Program-made: the position numbers and the translations under genes
In this document: piece after piece, positions 26,584 to 35,491 of the stretch
Numbering within the stretch: the stretch's first letter is position 1
Layout: every line of letters begins with the position of its first letter
Assembly (NCBI RefSeq): GCF_018622995.1
Contig: NZ_CP076022.1
Coordinates: forward strand, 2,728,001 to 2,792,000
DNA length: 64,000 bases
DNA from: Arthrobacter jiangjiafuii
GTDB taxonomy: Bacteria > Actinomycetota > Actinomycetes > Actinomycetales > Micrococcaceae
Direction of reading: 5' to 3'
The notes under the pieces: generated by a model
Told to the model about the DNA's origin: nothing
Databases searched by the model: none
Seen by the model: only the letters and a program-made list of their open reading frames with translations

Positions 26584-27843
26584 TCAGGGTGGATAATCGC
26601 CTCCGCCGGGCAGCGGAGTCCACCGCCAGAGCCATGTGACCCAGACAATCTGCAGGACCAGAAATGCCACGGCCACGCTCCACCGGTAGGCCCGCGAACC
26701 ACTGAGGGAAGCCAGGGCCAGGCCCAGCGGGAACAGCGGCAACAGCAGCCGGAAGGTGCTGGTCAGCGGATTCAGGAACGCCAGAAGGTACAGGAAGTAG
26801 GCCCCGCACCACACCTGCAGCTCTACCCCAATCCGGCGGACGGATCCGGAATTCAGATAGAGGGCGGCAAAGGCCACCAGCAGCAGCAGCACAACCGGGC
26901 CCCAGACCGGCCCGAAAAGCCGTTCAGCCTCCACGAACCAGGGCTTGAACAGTGCCAGGCTGTCACCGCGCCAGGCAGTTTCGGTGTCCGTGTAGGCCCG
27001 CAGTTCCCCCGTGGCGGCCCAGGCGAGCGCCGGCCAGGCCAGGGCGCCGATACCGGACGCCAGGCCGAGCACAATCATGCGCCAGGCCTCGGTTCCGGGA
27101 AACGGCTCGGCGCGGTGCCGGATCCAGCGGCGGATGAACAGCACCGCCATCATCAGGGCGAAGGCAACTCCCACGGGGCGGGAAAGGCACATCACCAGCA
27201 CCACCGGCACAGCGGTGAGGTAGCGGCGCTGGACCAGCAGGTACAGGGCCGCCGCCAGCAGCAGCAGGTTCAGGGATTCCGCGTAGGGCACCTGCAGGAT
27301 CGGGGACACCGGGCAGACCGCCACGAACACCACGCCCCACAGTGCGGTGCCCGCCGGAGCCCGCAGTGCGAACAGCCGGTAGACCATCAGGGCTGCCGCG
27401 AACCCCGCTGCCGTGGCGACGAGCGGGCCGAGCACCTGCCAGCCCAGCCCGGTGACCGCATCCAGTGCCCGGACCAGGCCGGGAAAGAGCGGGTAGAACG
27501 CCCACTCGTTCTCCAGGGCGCGGCCGGTCGCATCGCGGGGAATCTCCGTTGGGTAGCCGCCCGCGAAGATCTGCTGATACCACTCGCTGTCCCAGGCGCC
27601 GATGAATTGCAGGTACGACGGCGGTCCCGCCCAGCCCCAGGGGTTCAGTCCCTGGCGGGCTGCCACCGCCACAAAAACGCCGAAGGAGAAGACCCGGGCC
27701 AGTGCCCAGACCAGCGCGACCCGGGCATACCAGGGCCAGCGGGCAAAGGCACCGCCCAGGGAGGCGGCGATGCCTGCCAGGGCGGCGTTGGGGCCCGACG
27801 GCGGCGGCGGGTCCACGCGCTCCGTTGCTGCCCTACCCTCCAT
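26584..27843 (-). CDS. Polytopic mannosyltransferase, PIG-V-like
   Basis: This 419-residue integral membrane protein has about ten hydrophobic segments and the motif FIGAWDSEWYQQIFAGGYP in the first outside loop. That pattern fits the GPI-mannosyltransferase-2-like (PIG-V) superfamily of lipid-linked sugar transferases. In actinobacteria such enzymes probably mannosylate lipids or proteins; the exact substrate cannot be read from sequence. The ATG at 27843 lies 11 bp inside the end of tag, so the two are coupled. Confidence 0.8.
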   Translation of the reverse strand: MEGRAATERVDPPPPSGPNAALAGIAASLGGAFARWPWYARVALVWALARVFSFGVFVAVAARQGLNPWGWAGPPSYLQFIGAWDSEWYQQIFAGGYPTEIPRDATGRALENEWAFYPLFPGLVRALDAVTGLGWQVLGPLVATAAGFAAALMVYRLFALRAPAGTALWGVVFVAVCPVSPILQVPYAESLNLLLLAAALYLLVQRRYLTAVPVVLVMCLSRPVGVAFALMMAVLFIRRWIRHRAEPFPGTEAWRMIVLGLASGIGALAWPALAWAATGELRAYTDTETAWRGDSLALFKPWFVEAERLFGPVWGPVVLLLLVAFAALYLNSGSVRRIGVELQVWCGAYFLYLLAFLNPLTSTFRLLLPLFPLGLALASLSGSRAYRWSVAVAFLVLQIVWVTWLWRWTPLPGGGDYPP

Positions 27844-28411
27844 GCCGCACCCAACAGTTCTCCAGATGGTCGTTGACGTAGCCGGTGGCCTGCAGCATGG
27901 CGTACGCAGTGGTGGGCCCGACAAAACGGAAGCCCCGCTGTTTCAGGGCCTTTGCCAGTGCCGTGGACTCGGGCGTGATGGCCGGAACATCGGAGCTGTC
28001 CACCGGTGCCGGGCGTGCCGGATCGGGCCGGTGCGCCTGCAGCAGGCCGCCCAGGCTCTCGCCGTCGGGCAGCTCCAGCAGCGCCCGGGCGTTGGTTATG
28101 ACGGCGTCGATCTTGGCCCGGTTACGGACAATTCCGGCGTCGGCCAGCAGGCGCTCGCGGTCCGCATCGGTAAAGCGTGCAACCGCGGCGGGGTCGAAAC
28201 CGGCAAACGCTGCCCGGAAGGCCGGCCGCTTGCGCAGGATGGTGATCCAGCTCAGCCCGGATTGGAAGGCTTCGAGGCTCAGGCGTTCAAAGAGTGCCGT
28301 TTCACCGGTGACCGGCCGGCCCCATTCCTCGTCGTGATAGCGCTGGTAGTCGGGGCTGGCCCCTGCCCAGGGGCAGCGAAGCCGTCCGTCTGCCCCCTTC
28401 ACAACGCTCAT
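27833..28411 (-). CDS. tag: DNA-3-methyladenine glycosylase I
   Basis: This 192-residue base-excision enzyme removes 3-methyladenine from DNA. It shows RCPWAGASPDYQRYHDEEWG near the N-terminus and the LSWITILRKRPAFRAAFAGF block. The terminal HLENCWVRH has the His/Cys pair that, with the N-terminal Cys and His, forms the Tag zinc site. Length is normal. Its ATG overlaps the stop of the DivIVA-like gene (ATGA) and its end overlaps the mannosyltransferase start. Confidence 0.96.
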   Translation of the reverse strand: MSVVKGADGRLRCPWAGASPDYQRYHDEEWGRPVTGETALFERLSLEAFQSGLSWITILRKRPAFRAAFAGFDPAAVARFTDADRERLLADAGIVRNRAKIDAVITNARALLELPDGESLGGLLQAHRPDPARPAPVDSSDVPAITPESTALAKALKQRGFRFVGPTTAYAMLQATGYVNDHLENCWVRHGG

Positions 28412-28809
28412 GCCTGGCCCGGCCGGCCGGGATCGGCGGCGGGAGGGCGCCGTGCGGCGGCGAGCGCGGCATCGCGATCGGCCACGGCTGCATCGCGTTC
28501 GGCGAGCGCCGTGGCCAGCCGGTCCAACACCGCGTCCACCTGGTCCATGCGGTAGCCGCGCAGCCCTACGGAAAACCGCAGCCTGCCAATATCGGATGGC
28601 CGGGGATGCTCGGGCAGCAACACCGGCGGCAGGCGCGGATCAGGCTCAGCCAGGCCGGGGTCGGCGGGCACGGCCGCCCCTGTGGCAGAACGACGGGACG
28701 GCCGGACCCCGGGGAGCACCCGGGAGAATCGGGAGTCCGGGAGTCCGGTTGCCGCCAGGGCCACTGCCCCGGCGGCCAGGACAGCTACGAAGACCAGGAA
28801 GGTTGTCAC
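28408..28809 (-). CDS. Membrane-anchored DivIVA-domain protein
   Basis: This 133-residue protein has an N-terminal membrane helix (TFLVFVAVLAAGAVALAATG), a Pro-rich linker and a DivIVA-like segment (LRFSVGLRGYRMDQVDAVLDRL), followed by a short Ala/Asp-rich coiled coil. DivIVA-like proteins recognise curved membrane or organise growth zones; this short version may only be a scaffold. The GTG at 28809 gives the protein its membrane anchor. It overlaps tag by 4 bp. Confidence 0.75.
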   Translation of the reverse strand: MTTFLVFVAVLAAGAVALAATGLPDSRFSRVLPGVRPSRRSATGAAVPADPGLAEPDPRLPPVLLPEHPRPSDIGRLRFSVGLRGYRMDQVDAVLDRLATALAERDAAVADRDAALAAARRPPAADPGRPGQA

Positions 28810-28882
28810 CTGTCCATCGTGCCAGATGGGTCGCCGCCTCCCCTGCTCCCAGTCCCGCTCCCTGTCCCGGGTCCCGCTCCGG

Positions 28883-29653
28883 CTAGGGGGAAAGGTGCCC
28901 GGCACTGTCGGCGATAATCAGCCGGACGGCCTCCGCGGGGTCGTCGACCACATGGATCAGCTCCAGGTCCTTGGCCGAGACCATGCCTTCGGCGAGCAGC
29001 GTGTTCCGGACCCAGTCCAGGAGCGGCGTCCAAAACGCCGTACCGATCAGCACGATCGGGAAGGACGTGACCTTCTGGGTCTGGACCAGCGTCATGGCTT
29101 CAAAGAGTTCATCCATGGTGCCGAATCCGCCCGGCAGGACGATAAAGCCCTGGGCGTACTTCACGAACATCGTCTTGCGGACAAAGAAGTACCGGAAGTT
29201 GATCCCCAGATCCACCCAGTCGTTCAGGCCGGTCTCAAACGGCAGTTCGATGCCCAGTCCCACGGACACCCCGTCGGCTTCCACCGCACCCTTGTTCGCT
29301 GCCTCCATCGATCCGGGCCCGCCGCCGGTGATCACGGCCAGCCCTTCAACCGCGAGCAGCCGCCCCACTTCCTCGCCCAGCTTGTAATAGGCGGAGCCGG
29401 GCAGGCTCCGCGCGGAACCAAATACGCTGACCGCCGGGCCAAGCTCCGACAGGGAGCCGAACCCCTCCACAAACTCGCTCTGGATCCGCATCACCCGCCA
29501 GGGGTCGGTGTGCGTGAAATGGGTCTGGTCCTGGGTGTCCAGCAGATAGGCGTCCGACTGCGGCGAACCGGCCTGGGCGCGGCGCAGTTCCACGGGTCCC
29601 CTCTTACGCGGGCTGACGGCACGGGCAGGCGAAGTGTTGTCGCTGAATTCCAT
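28883..29653 (-). CDS. LOG-family nucleotide phosphoribohydrolase
   Basis: This 256-residue Rossmann-fold protein is of the TIGR00730/LOG type. The signatures ITGGGPGSMEAANKGA and VLPGGFGTMDELFEA define the family, which cleaves nucleoside 5'-monophosphates (cytokinin precursors in plants and some actinobacteria) to base and ribose phosphate. About 35 N-terminal residues precede the core. The ATG has TACCCT ending 6 bp upstream and no ribosome site. It is divergent from the amino-acid transporter operon. Confidence 0.92.
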   Translation of the reverse strand: MEFSDNTSPARAVSPRKRGPVELRRAQAGSPQSDAYLLDTQDQTHFTHTDPWRVMRIQSEFVEGFGSLSELGPAVSVFGSARSLPGSAYYKLGEEVGRLLAVEGLAVITGGGPGSMEAANKGAVEADGVSVGLGIELPFETGLNDWVDLGINFRYFFVRKTMFVKYAQGFIVLPGGFGTMDELFEAMTLVQTQKVTSFPIVLIGTAFWTPLLDWVRNTLLAEGMVSAKDLELIHVVDDPAEAVRLIIADSAGHLSP

Positions 29654-29659
29654 GGTTCA

Positions 29660-29665
29660 AGGGTA
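29660..29665 (-). promoter_or_regulatory. Putative -10 box of the LOG gene
   Basis: TACCCT ends 6 bp before the ATG at 29653; leaderless pattern. Confidence 0.45.
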
Positions 29666-29780
29666 GCCATTTGCAGGTGTGCGGGCTCACAAGGCGCCAA
29701 GGTGGAGTCGTTTGGTTGCTCTTGCGTCACGATTGACGCGTAATTGTGCCCCCTGACACATAATGGACACAATCTTTGGA

Positions 29781-29786
29781 TAATCT
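29781..29786 (+). promoter_or_regulatory. Putative -10 box of gluA
   Basis: TAATCT (within GGATAATCT) ends 6 bp before the gluA ATG; no ribosome site is visible. Confidence 0.55.
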
Positions 29787-29792
29787 TCACTT

Positions 29793-30569
29793 ATGACCCG
29801 TGACACATCCGCAGGCGCGACGCCTGATACTGCCGCACCACTCGTTTCACTGAAAAACGTTAACAAGCACTTCGGCGACCTCCATGTCCTCCAGGACATC
29901 AACCTCGATGTTGCCCGTGGCGAAGTGGTAGTGGTAATCGGACCGTCAGGTTCCGGAAAATCGACACTCTGCCGTGCCATCAACCGGCTGGAGACCATCG
30001 ACGACGGCGTAATCGCCATCGACGGCAAGGTCCTCCCGGCGGAAGGCAAGGCGCTCGCAAAGCTGCGTGCCGACGTCGGAATGGTCTTCCAGTCCTTCAA
30101 CCTCTTTGCGCACAAGAGCATCGTCGACAATGTGTCGCTCGGCCCGGTCAAGGTCAAGGGTATGAAGTCCGCCGAGGCCAAGAAGCTTGCCATGGACCTG
30201 CTGGAGCGCGTGGGTGTGGCCAACCAGGCCAACAAGCTTCCCGCGCAGCTCTCCGGCGGCCAGCAGCAGCGTGTGGCAATTGCGCGCGCGCTGGCGATGA
30301 AGCCCAAGGTGATGCTGTTCGATGAGCCCACCTCGGCCTTGGATCCGGAAATGATCAACGAAGTCCTGGACACCATGGTGGGCCTGGCCAAGGAGGGCAT
30401 GACCATGATCGTGGTGACCCACGAAATGGGCTTCGCCCGCAAGGCCGCCGACCGCGTGGTCTTCATGGCAGACGGCCAGATCGTCGAGCAGGCCTCTCCG
30501 GAGGAATTCTTCACCAATCCCAAGAGCGACCGCGCCAAGGACTTCCTGGGGAAGATCCTCGCCCACTAA
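29793..30569 (+). CDS. gluA: Polar amino-acid ABC transporter ATPase (GluA-like)
   Basis: This 258-residue ATPase energises uptake of a polar amino acid, probably glutamate. Walker A is [12 protein letters not shown], the signature is [17 protein letters not shown], Walker B is [14 protein letters not shown] and the switch histidine is in VVTHEMG. The gene order (ATPase, binding lipoprotein, two permeases) is that of the gluABCD operon of corynebacteria. Substrate assignment is by homology only. Confidence 0.93.
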   Translation: MTRDTSAGATPDTAAPLVSLKNVNKHFGDLHVLQDINLDVARGEVVVVIGPSGSGKSTLCRAINRLETIDDGVIAIDGKVLPAEGKALAKLRADVGMVFQSFNLFAHKSIVDNVSLGPVKVKGMKSAEAKKLAMDLLERVGVANQANKLPAQLSGGQQQRVAIARALAMKPKVMLFDEPTSALDPEMINEVLDTMVGLAKEGMTMIVVTHEMGFARKAADRVVFMADGQIVEQASPEEFFTNPKSDRAKDFLGKILAH

Positions 30570-30580
30570 CCACCTTCCGC

Positions 30581-30667
30581 TTCACCAGTTGTACCGGCCG
30601 GGGGTTTCACCGCTCCCGGACCACATTTTCACCAGCGTTCCAGTTTCACCAGTTCGTTTCACCAGTT
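30581..30667 (+). repeat. Five irregular TTTCACCAG repeats between gluA and gluB
   Basis: TTCACCAGTT (30581), TTTCACCGCT (30605), TTTCACCAGC (30627), TTTCACCAGT (30644) and TTTCACCAGTT (30657) lie in the 159-bp spacer with steps of 13-24 bp. A short GGGGG-CAA-CCCC hairpin follows at 30668-30680. They could be multiple binding sites or an RNA element. Confidence 0.7.
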
Positions 30668-30728
30668 GGGGGCAACCCCTTGAAGCAAGGCCATCCCCGT
30701 CCGGGAGGCCGCTAAACAAGGAGACATC

Positions 30729-31574
30729 ATGCGCAAGACCCGCTACGCAGCAGTGGCATTCGCCGCCGCCGCAGCACTGACCCTGTCCGCCTGCGGAAGC
30801 GACGCCGGCAACGAAGCCAGCGGAGACTCCACCGGTTCCGGAGAGAAAATCACCATAGGCATCAAGTTCGACCAGCCGGGCCTGGGCTTCAAGGAAGGTG
30901 CCGAGTACACCGGTTTCGACGTCGACGTCGCCAAGTACGTCGCCCAGGAGCTCGGCTACTCCGAGGACCAGATCGAGTGGAAGGAAACCCCTTCCGCACA
31001 GCGTGAGAACGTGCTGGAAAACGGCGAAGTGGACATGATCTTCGCTACCTACTCCATCACCGACGCCCGCAAGGAGCGCGTGGCCTTCGCCGGACCGTAC
31101 TTCATCGCCGGCCAGGACCTGCTGGTCAACGCCGACAACTCCGACATCAACGGCCCGGAGGACCTGGACGGCAAGACCCTGTGCTCGGTCACCGGTTCCA
31201 CGTCCGCGCAGAAGATCAAGGACACCTACGCCGCAGGCGTGAACCTGCTGGAGCAGGGCGGCTACGCCAACTGCGTCACCGCCATGCAGGGTGGCCAGGT
31301 TGACGCCGTCACCACCGATGACATCATCCTCGCCGGCCTTGCTTCCACTGAAGCCAACGCCGGCAAGTTCAAGGTCGTGGGAAACCCGTTCACCGAAGAG
31401 CAGTACGGTGTCGGCATCTCCAAGGACAACGAGAAGTGCGAAGACATCAATGCGGCCATCACCAAGATGATCGAAGAAGGCGCCTGGGAAGAGGCCATCA
31501 AGGCCAACACCGAGGGTGCCGATTACACCTTCAACGCCGAGCTGAACCCGCCGACCCCGGCGGCCTGCGCCTAG
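30729..31574 (+). CDS. gluB: Amino-acid-binding lipoprotein (GluB-like)
   Basis: This 281-residue substrate-binding protein has a lipoprotein signal peptide (MRKTRYAAVAFAAAAALTLS) and lipobox LSAC. The mature part is a family 3 solute-binding protein: GFDVDVAKYVAQELG, the EWKETPSAQRENVL segment and DMIFATYSITDARKERVAFAGPYF. It captures the amino acid outside and delivers it to GluC/GluD. AAGGAG precedes the ATG. A large hairpin directly after the gene separates it from the permeases. Confidence 0.94.
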   Translation: MRKTRYAAVAFAAAAALTLSACGSDAGNEASGDSTGSGEKITIGIKFDQPGLGFKEGAEYTGFDVDVAKYVAQELGYSEDQIEWKETPSAQRENVLENGEVDMIFATYSITDARKERVAFAGPYFIAGQDLLVNADNSDINGPEDLDGKTLCSVTGSTSAQKIKDTYAAGVNLLEQGGYANCVTAMQGGQVDAVTTDDIILAGLASTEANAGKFKVVGNPFTEEQYGVGISKDNEKCEDINAAITKMIEEGAWEEAIKANTEGADYTFNAELNPPTPAACA

Positions 31575-31609
31575 CCAGGCAACCGGCGGCTGACCGGCCG
31601 CTGTAACCT

Positions 31610-31656
31610 CCGGTGCGTGTGCGCAGAAGGGAGTCCCTTCTGCGCACACGCACCGG
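31610..31656 (+). terminator. Perfect 22-bp hairpin between gluB and gluC
   Basis: A fully paired 22-bp stem with a 3-nt loop (AGT, 31632-31634), followed by TTCTTT. As a partial terminator or 3'-end stabiliser it would let the binding protein be made in excess over the permeases. Confidence 0.85.
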
Positions 31657-31683
31657 TTCTTTCCATCACAGAAGAGGTACATC

Positions 31684-32358
31684 ATGGGTGGTTTCTTCGC
31701 CCTCTTCGAGGATTACGACGTCGTCGCTGCGTTCTGGGTCAACATCCAGCTGGCGTTCTGGGCTGCCATCGCGTCGCTGGTGCTCGGCACCATCCTCGCC
31801 GTCATGCGGATCTCGCCGATCGCCAGCCTGCGCTGGTTCGGCACCGCCTACGTCAATATCTTCCGCAACACCCCCCTGACCATCATCATGGTGTTCTCCG
31901 TCCTGGGCCTGTGGGGGCAGCTCCAGGTCAATTTCACCAAGGACTTCGAGCTCAATTTCTTCCTGCTGGCCGTGCTGTCGCTGAGCATTTACCACGCAGC
32001 GTTTGTCTGCGAAGCCATCCGGTCCGGCGTCAACACGGTGCCGCTGGGACAGGCTGAGGCCGCGCGTTCCATCGGGCTCTCCTTCCTCCCCGCCGCCTGG
32101 CTGATCATCCTGCCGCAGGCATTCCGCGGCGCCGTCGCCCCGTTGGGCAACGTGCTGATCGCCCTGGTGAAGAACACCACCGTGGCCGCCGCGGCCAGTG
32201 TGGCCGAGGCCTCCGGCCTGATGAAGACCATGATCGAATTCCGGCCCGACGTCATGACCCAGGTCTTCCTGACCTTTGCCATCGGATTCGTCGTCATTGT
32301 GATCCCCATCGGCCTGCTGACCACGTGGGCCTCGAAGAAACTGGCGGTGGCCCGATGA
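31684..32358 (+). CDS. gluC: Amino-acid ABC transporter permease (GluC-like)
   Basis: This 224-residue inner-membrane permease of the HisM/GlnP type has about five hydrophobic segments. The EAA loop that contacts the ATPase is visible as SGVNTVPLGQAEAARSIGLS. AGAGG lies upstream of the ATG. Its stop overlaps the gluD start (ATGA), so the two permeases are coupled and probably form a heterodimer. Confidence 0.93.
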   Translation: MGGFFALFEDYDVVAAFWVNIQLAFWAAIASLVLGTILAVMRISPIASLRWFGTAYVNIFRNTPLTIIMVFSVLGLWGQLQVNFTKDFELNFFLLAVLSLSIYHAAFVCEAIRSGVNTVPLGQAEAARSIGLSFLPAAWLIILPQAFRGAVAPLGNVLIALVKNTTVAAAASVAEASGLMKTMIEFRPDVMTQVFLTFAIGFVVIVIPIGLLTTWASKKLAVAR

Positions 32359-33230
32359 GCACGCAGGCTGTTCTGTTCGATGTCCCGGGGCCCAGGGCCA
32401 AGCGCCGCATCCTGGTCTTCAATGTCCTGGGCGCGCTGCTGGTGCTGGGTATCCTGGCCGTTGCCGTCAACGGGCTGGCGGCGAAGGACCAGTTCGAGGC
32501 TGCCAAGTGGACGCCTTTCCTGGAGTGGGAGACCTGGCAGTACACCCTGTTGCCGGGCCTGCTCGCAACCCTGAAGGCTGCCGGCGTCGCCGTCATCACC
32601 TCCATTGCCTTCGGGCTGGTCTTCGGCTTCGGCCGGCTGTCCCAGCTGGCTCCGCTGCGCTGGGTGTGCGACGTCGTCGTTGAGTTCCTGCGCGCCGTGC
32701 CGGTGCTGCTGATGATGATCTTCCTGTACCAGTTCTTCGCCAAGTCCACTCCCATGGAGGCTTCGGACGCACCGTTCTGGGCCGTGGTGGTGGCGCTGAC
32801 CCTGTACAACGGATCAGTCATCGCCGAGCTCGTACGCTCGGGCGTCTTCGGGCTGCCCAAGGGACAGCGCGAGGCAGGCCTGGCGATCGGGCTGACACCG
32901 TCGCAGTCACTGCGCAGCATCGAAATCCCGCAGGCCCTCGTGGCCATGCTGCCGGCGCTGCTGGGCCAGTTCGTGGTGATCCTCAAGGACTCCGCGCTGG
33001 GCTACATCATCGGGTACACCGATCTGCTCGCCAACGCCCAGCGCTTCGGCGCAGGCGCCGGCAACATGCTGCCGTCCCTGCTCGTGGCGGCCTTGATCTT
33101 CATCCTGATCAACATGCTGCTGACCTTCACCGCGCAGCGCCTCTCGCGCCTGCTCGGCGCGCGGGCCGGAAAGCTGCTGGAGCGTGAAGACGCCATCGAT
33201 CCCGAAGGTGTCGAAGCGCCGGTGAAATAG
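32355..33230 (+). CDS. gluD: Amino-acid ABC transporter permease (GluD-like)
   Basis: This 291-residue permease partner of GluC has an extra cytoplasmic N-terminus of about 25 residues and a longer periplasmic loop. The EAA motif is RSGVFGLPKGQREAGLAIGL. The ATG at 32355 overlaps the gluC stop. A strong terminator follows 37 bp downstream. Confidence 0.93.
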   Translation: MSTQAVLFDVPGPRAKRRILVFNVLGALLVLGILAVAVNGLAAKDQFEAAKWTPFLEWETWQYTLLPGLLATLKAAGVAVITSIAFGLVFGFGRLSQLAPLRWVCDVVVEFLRAVPVLLMMIFLYQFFAKSTPMEASDAPFWAVVVALTLYNGSVIAELVRSGVFGLPKGQREAGLAIGLTPSQSLRSIEIPQALVAMLPALLGQFVVILKDSALGYIIGYTDLLANAQRFGAGAGNMLPSLLVAALIFILINMLLTFTAQRLSRLLGARAGKLLEREDAIDPEGVEAPVK

Positions 33231-33267
33231 CGCCGGCGGATATCCGCGGCACCCGAAGCTGCACCAA

Positions 33268-33304
33268 CAAAGGGGAGGACAGGCGACGCCTGTCCTCCCC
33301 TTTG
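33268..33304. terminator. Terminator of the glu operon and dapE
   Basis: A nearly perfect 16-bp stem (CAAAGGGGAGGACAGG / CCTGTCCTCCCCTTTG) with the short loop CGACG, between convergent gluD and dapE. Confidence 0.88.
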
Positions 33305-33316
33305 TCATGCCGGTTA

Positions 33317-34408
33317 CTAGCTCAGCCAGGTCCGCAGCGCAGCCAGGCAGTCGCGGATGTCCTGCGCCCGCACATGCTCATTGTCGGTGTGGGCCAGCAG
33401 CGCGTCGCCCGGGCCGAAGTTCACGGCCGGGATACCCAGCGCGCTGAAGCGGGCCACGTCGGTCCAGCCGTATTTGGGCTTGGGTTCCTCGCCGACGACG
33501 GCGACAAAGCTGGCGGCGGCCGGTTGGTCCAGGCCCGGCCGGGCCCCCGCTGCGGCGTCGGTCCGGACCAGGTCAAACCCGGCAAGCAGGTTCCGCACGT
33601 ACGCATCTGCTTCGTCAATGGACTTGTCCGGCGCGAAGCGGTAATTGATTTCGACCGTCGCTGCATCGGGAATGACATTCCCCGCAGTGCCTCCCCAGAT
33701 CTTCACCGCGTTCAGCGACTCCCGGTAATCCAGTCCTTCGACCGTCACGGTGGCCGGTTCATGGTCGCGCAGCCGGGTCAGGATTTCGGCCGCCGCGTGG
33801 ATGGCGTTCTCCCCCATCCACGCCCGGGCCGAGTGGGCTGCCCTGCCCGCGGTGCTGGCGTGGAAGCGCATGGTGCCGTTGCAGCCGCCTTCCACCGTGC
33901 CGTTGGTGGGTTCCAGGAGCACGGCAAAGTCCGCCTGCAGCCACTGCGGATGACTGTCCTGCAGCCGGCCCAACCCGGAGAGCGAGGCTTCGACTTCCTC
34001 ATGGTCGTAGAACACGAACGTGACGTCCCGTGACGGTTCGGCCAGCCCTGCGGCCAGGGCCAGCTGCACGGCCACCCCGCCCTTCATATCGGTCGCGCCG
34101 CGGCCGTACAGAACGTCACCGTCCCAGGAGGAGGGAACCGTTCCACGCGATCCTTCAACGGTGGGCAGCGGCACGGTGTCCAGGTGCCCGGCCAGGATCA
34201 CCCGCTCGCTGCGGCCCAGCATGGTGCGGGCGATGATGGAGTCGCCGTCGCGCACCACTTCCAGGTGCGGCAGGGTACGCAAGGCCGCCTCCACTGCATC
34301 GGCGATGCGCTGCTCGTTGCCGGACACGCTTTGGATGTCCATCAGCTCGGCGGTCAGCGACGCAACATCTTGGGTCAGGTCAAGGGCAGGGGATGGCGAA
34401 ACAGTCAT
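33317..34408 (-). CDS. dapE: Succinyl-diaminopimelate desuccinylase
   Basis: This 363-residue M20-family metallohydrolase converts N-succinyl-LL-diaminopimelate to LL-diaminopimelate for lysine and peptidoglycan. Metal-binding and catalytic blocks visible are LAGHLDTVPL, YGRGATDMKGG and the YDHEEVEASLSGLG segment with the catalytic Glu. It is divergent from dapD, and dapC lies 5 kb away. The ATG has GGAGGA directly before it and a TAGGGT box ending 6 bp upstream. Confidence 0.95.
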   Translation of the reverse strand: MTVSPSPALDLTQDVASLTAELMDIQSVSGNEQRIADAVEAALRTLPHLEVVRDGDSIIARTMLGRSERVILAGHLDTVPLPTVEGSRGTVPSSWDGDVLYGRGATDMKGGVAVQLALAAGLAEPSRDVTFVFYDHEEVEASLSGLGRLQDSHPQWLQADFAVLLEPTNGTVEGGCNGTMRFHASTAGRAAHSARAWMGENAIHAAAEILTRLRDHEPATVTVEGLDYRESLNAVKIWGGTAGNVIPDAATVEINYRFAPDKSIDEADAYVRNLLAGFDLVRTDAAAGARPGLDQPAAASFVAVVGEEPKPKYGWTDVARFSALGIPAVNFGPGDALLAHTDNEHVRAQDIRDCLAALRTWLS

Positions 34409-34414
34409 TCCTCC

Positions 34415-34420
34415 ACCCTA
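34415..34420 (-). promoter_or_regulatory. Putative -10 box of dapE
   Basis: TAGGGT ends 6 bp before the ATG at 34408. GGAGGA sits directly between the box and the ATG, so part of it could act only if transcription starts earlier. Confidence 0.35.
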
Positions 34421-34475
34421 CCGATTCCCCCGCGGCCGGATCCGCCCGCACCGGTGGAAGCAGCGGGGCGCTCGG

Positions 34476-34481
34476 TAGACT
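34476..34481 (+). promoter_or_regulatory. Putative -10 box of dapD
   Basis: TAGACT ends 7 bp before the ATG at 34489; leaderless pattern in the 80-bp dapE/dapD divergent region. Confidence 0.5.
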
Positions 34482-34488
34482 GAAGAAC

Positions 34489-35472
34489 ATGACTTCAAGC
34501 ACCTCCCCCGCTCCGACCACCCGCACCGCCTCCGGCCTGGGCCTGGCTACCGTTACCGAGAACGGCACCGTCCTGGATGTCTGGTATCCGAGCCCTGCCC
34601 TCGCGCCCCTGGCCTCCGCTGCGGATGATGCGCCGGACGGCCTCGCCGCCGAGCTCTCGGCCGCTGCCGCCGCCATGACCGACACAGCCCGCGGGACCCG
34701 CGGCGAGGTCCTGCGCACCGAGATTGACCTGGACGCCCCGGTCTCCTCCACCGCAGATGCCTATCTTCGGCTGCACCTGCTCTCCGCCCGCCTCACGGCA
34801 CCGAACAGCCTGAATCTGGACGGCATCTTCGGCCAGCTGCCGAACGTGGTGTGGACCAGCTTCGGGCCCTGCGCCGTGGACGGCTTTGAGGCCGTGCGGC
34901 TGCGGCTGCGCGCCCGCGGACCGGTTACCGTGTTTGGCGTGGACAAGTTCCCGCGCATGACCGATTATGTGGTGCCCTCCGGCGTCCGGATCGCCGACGC
35001 GGGCCGGGTCCGCCTCGGCGCACACCTGGCGGAAGGAACCACCGTGATGCACGAGGGTTTCGTGAACTTCAACGCCGGCACACTGGGCGTCTCCATGGTG
35101 GAAGGCCGCATTTCGGCAGGCGTAGTGGTCGGCAACGGGACCGACGTCGGCGGCGGGGCCTCGATCATGGGCACCCTCTCCGGCGGCGGCCGGGAGAAGA
35201 TCACCCTCGGCGAGCGGGTGCTGCTCGGCGCCAACTCGGGGGTGGGCATCAGCATCGGCGACGACTCAGTGGTGGAGGCAGGCCTTTATGTCACGGCCGG
35301 CACGCGGGTGGCAGTCCTGGTGCCCGGCGAGGAGCCGCAAACGGTAAAGGCCGTGGAACTCTCCGGCGTCCCGAACCTGCTCTTCCGCCGCAATTCGCTC
35401 ACCGGTACCGTTGAAGCACTTGCCCGCAGCGGAGCGAGCGTGGAACTGAACGCCGCTCTGCACGCCAACTAG
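34489..35472 (+). CDS. dapD: Tetrahydrodipicolinate N-succinyltransferase, actinobacterial type
   Basis: This 327-residue enzyme succinylates tetrahydrodipicolinate in lysine synthesis. A C-terminal left-handed beta-helix of hexapeptide repeats (about residues 160-270, VRLGAHLAEGTTVMHEGFVNFNAG, then GGGASIMGTLSGGG) is clear. The N-terminal domain and length are those of the mycobacterial type, not the shorter E. coli one. The frame is open for 32 more codons upstream, but that part overlaps dapE and its promoter. Confidence 0.95.
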   Translation: MTSSTSPAPTTRTASGLGLATVTENGTVLDVWYPSPALAPLASAADDAPDGLAAELSAAAAAMTDTARGTRGEVLRTEIDLDAPVSSTADAYLRLHLLSARLTAPNSLNLDGIFGQLPNVVWTSFGPCAVDGFEAVRLRLRARGPVTVFGVDKFPRMTDYVVPSGVRIADAGRVRLGAHLAEGTTVMHEGFVNFNAGTLGVSMVEGRISAGVVVGNGTDVGGGASIMGTLSGGGREKITLGERVLLGANSGVGISIGDDSVVEAGLYVTAGTRVAVLVPGEEPQTVKAVELSGVPNLLFRRNSLTGTVEALARSGASVELNAALHAN

Positions 35473-35491
35473 CATCTGTGGCCCTCTGCCT

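Noticed and set aside
30581-30667. TTTCACCAG repeats as a CRISPR array
   Set aside because: The repeats are 9-10 bp with unequal 13-24 bp steps, and no cas gene is present.
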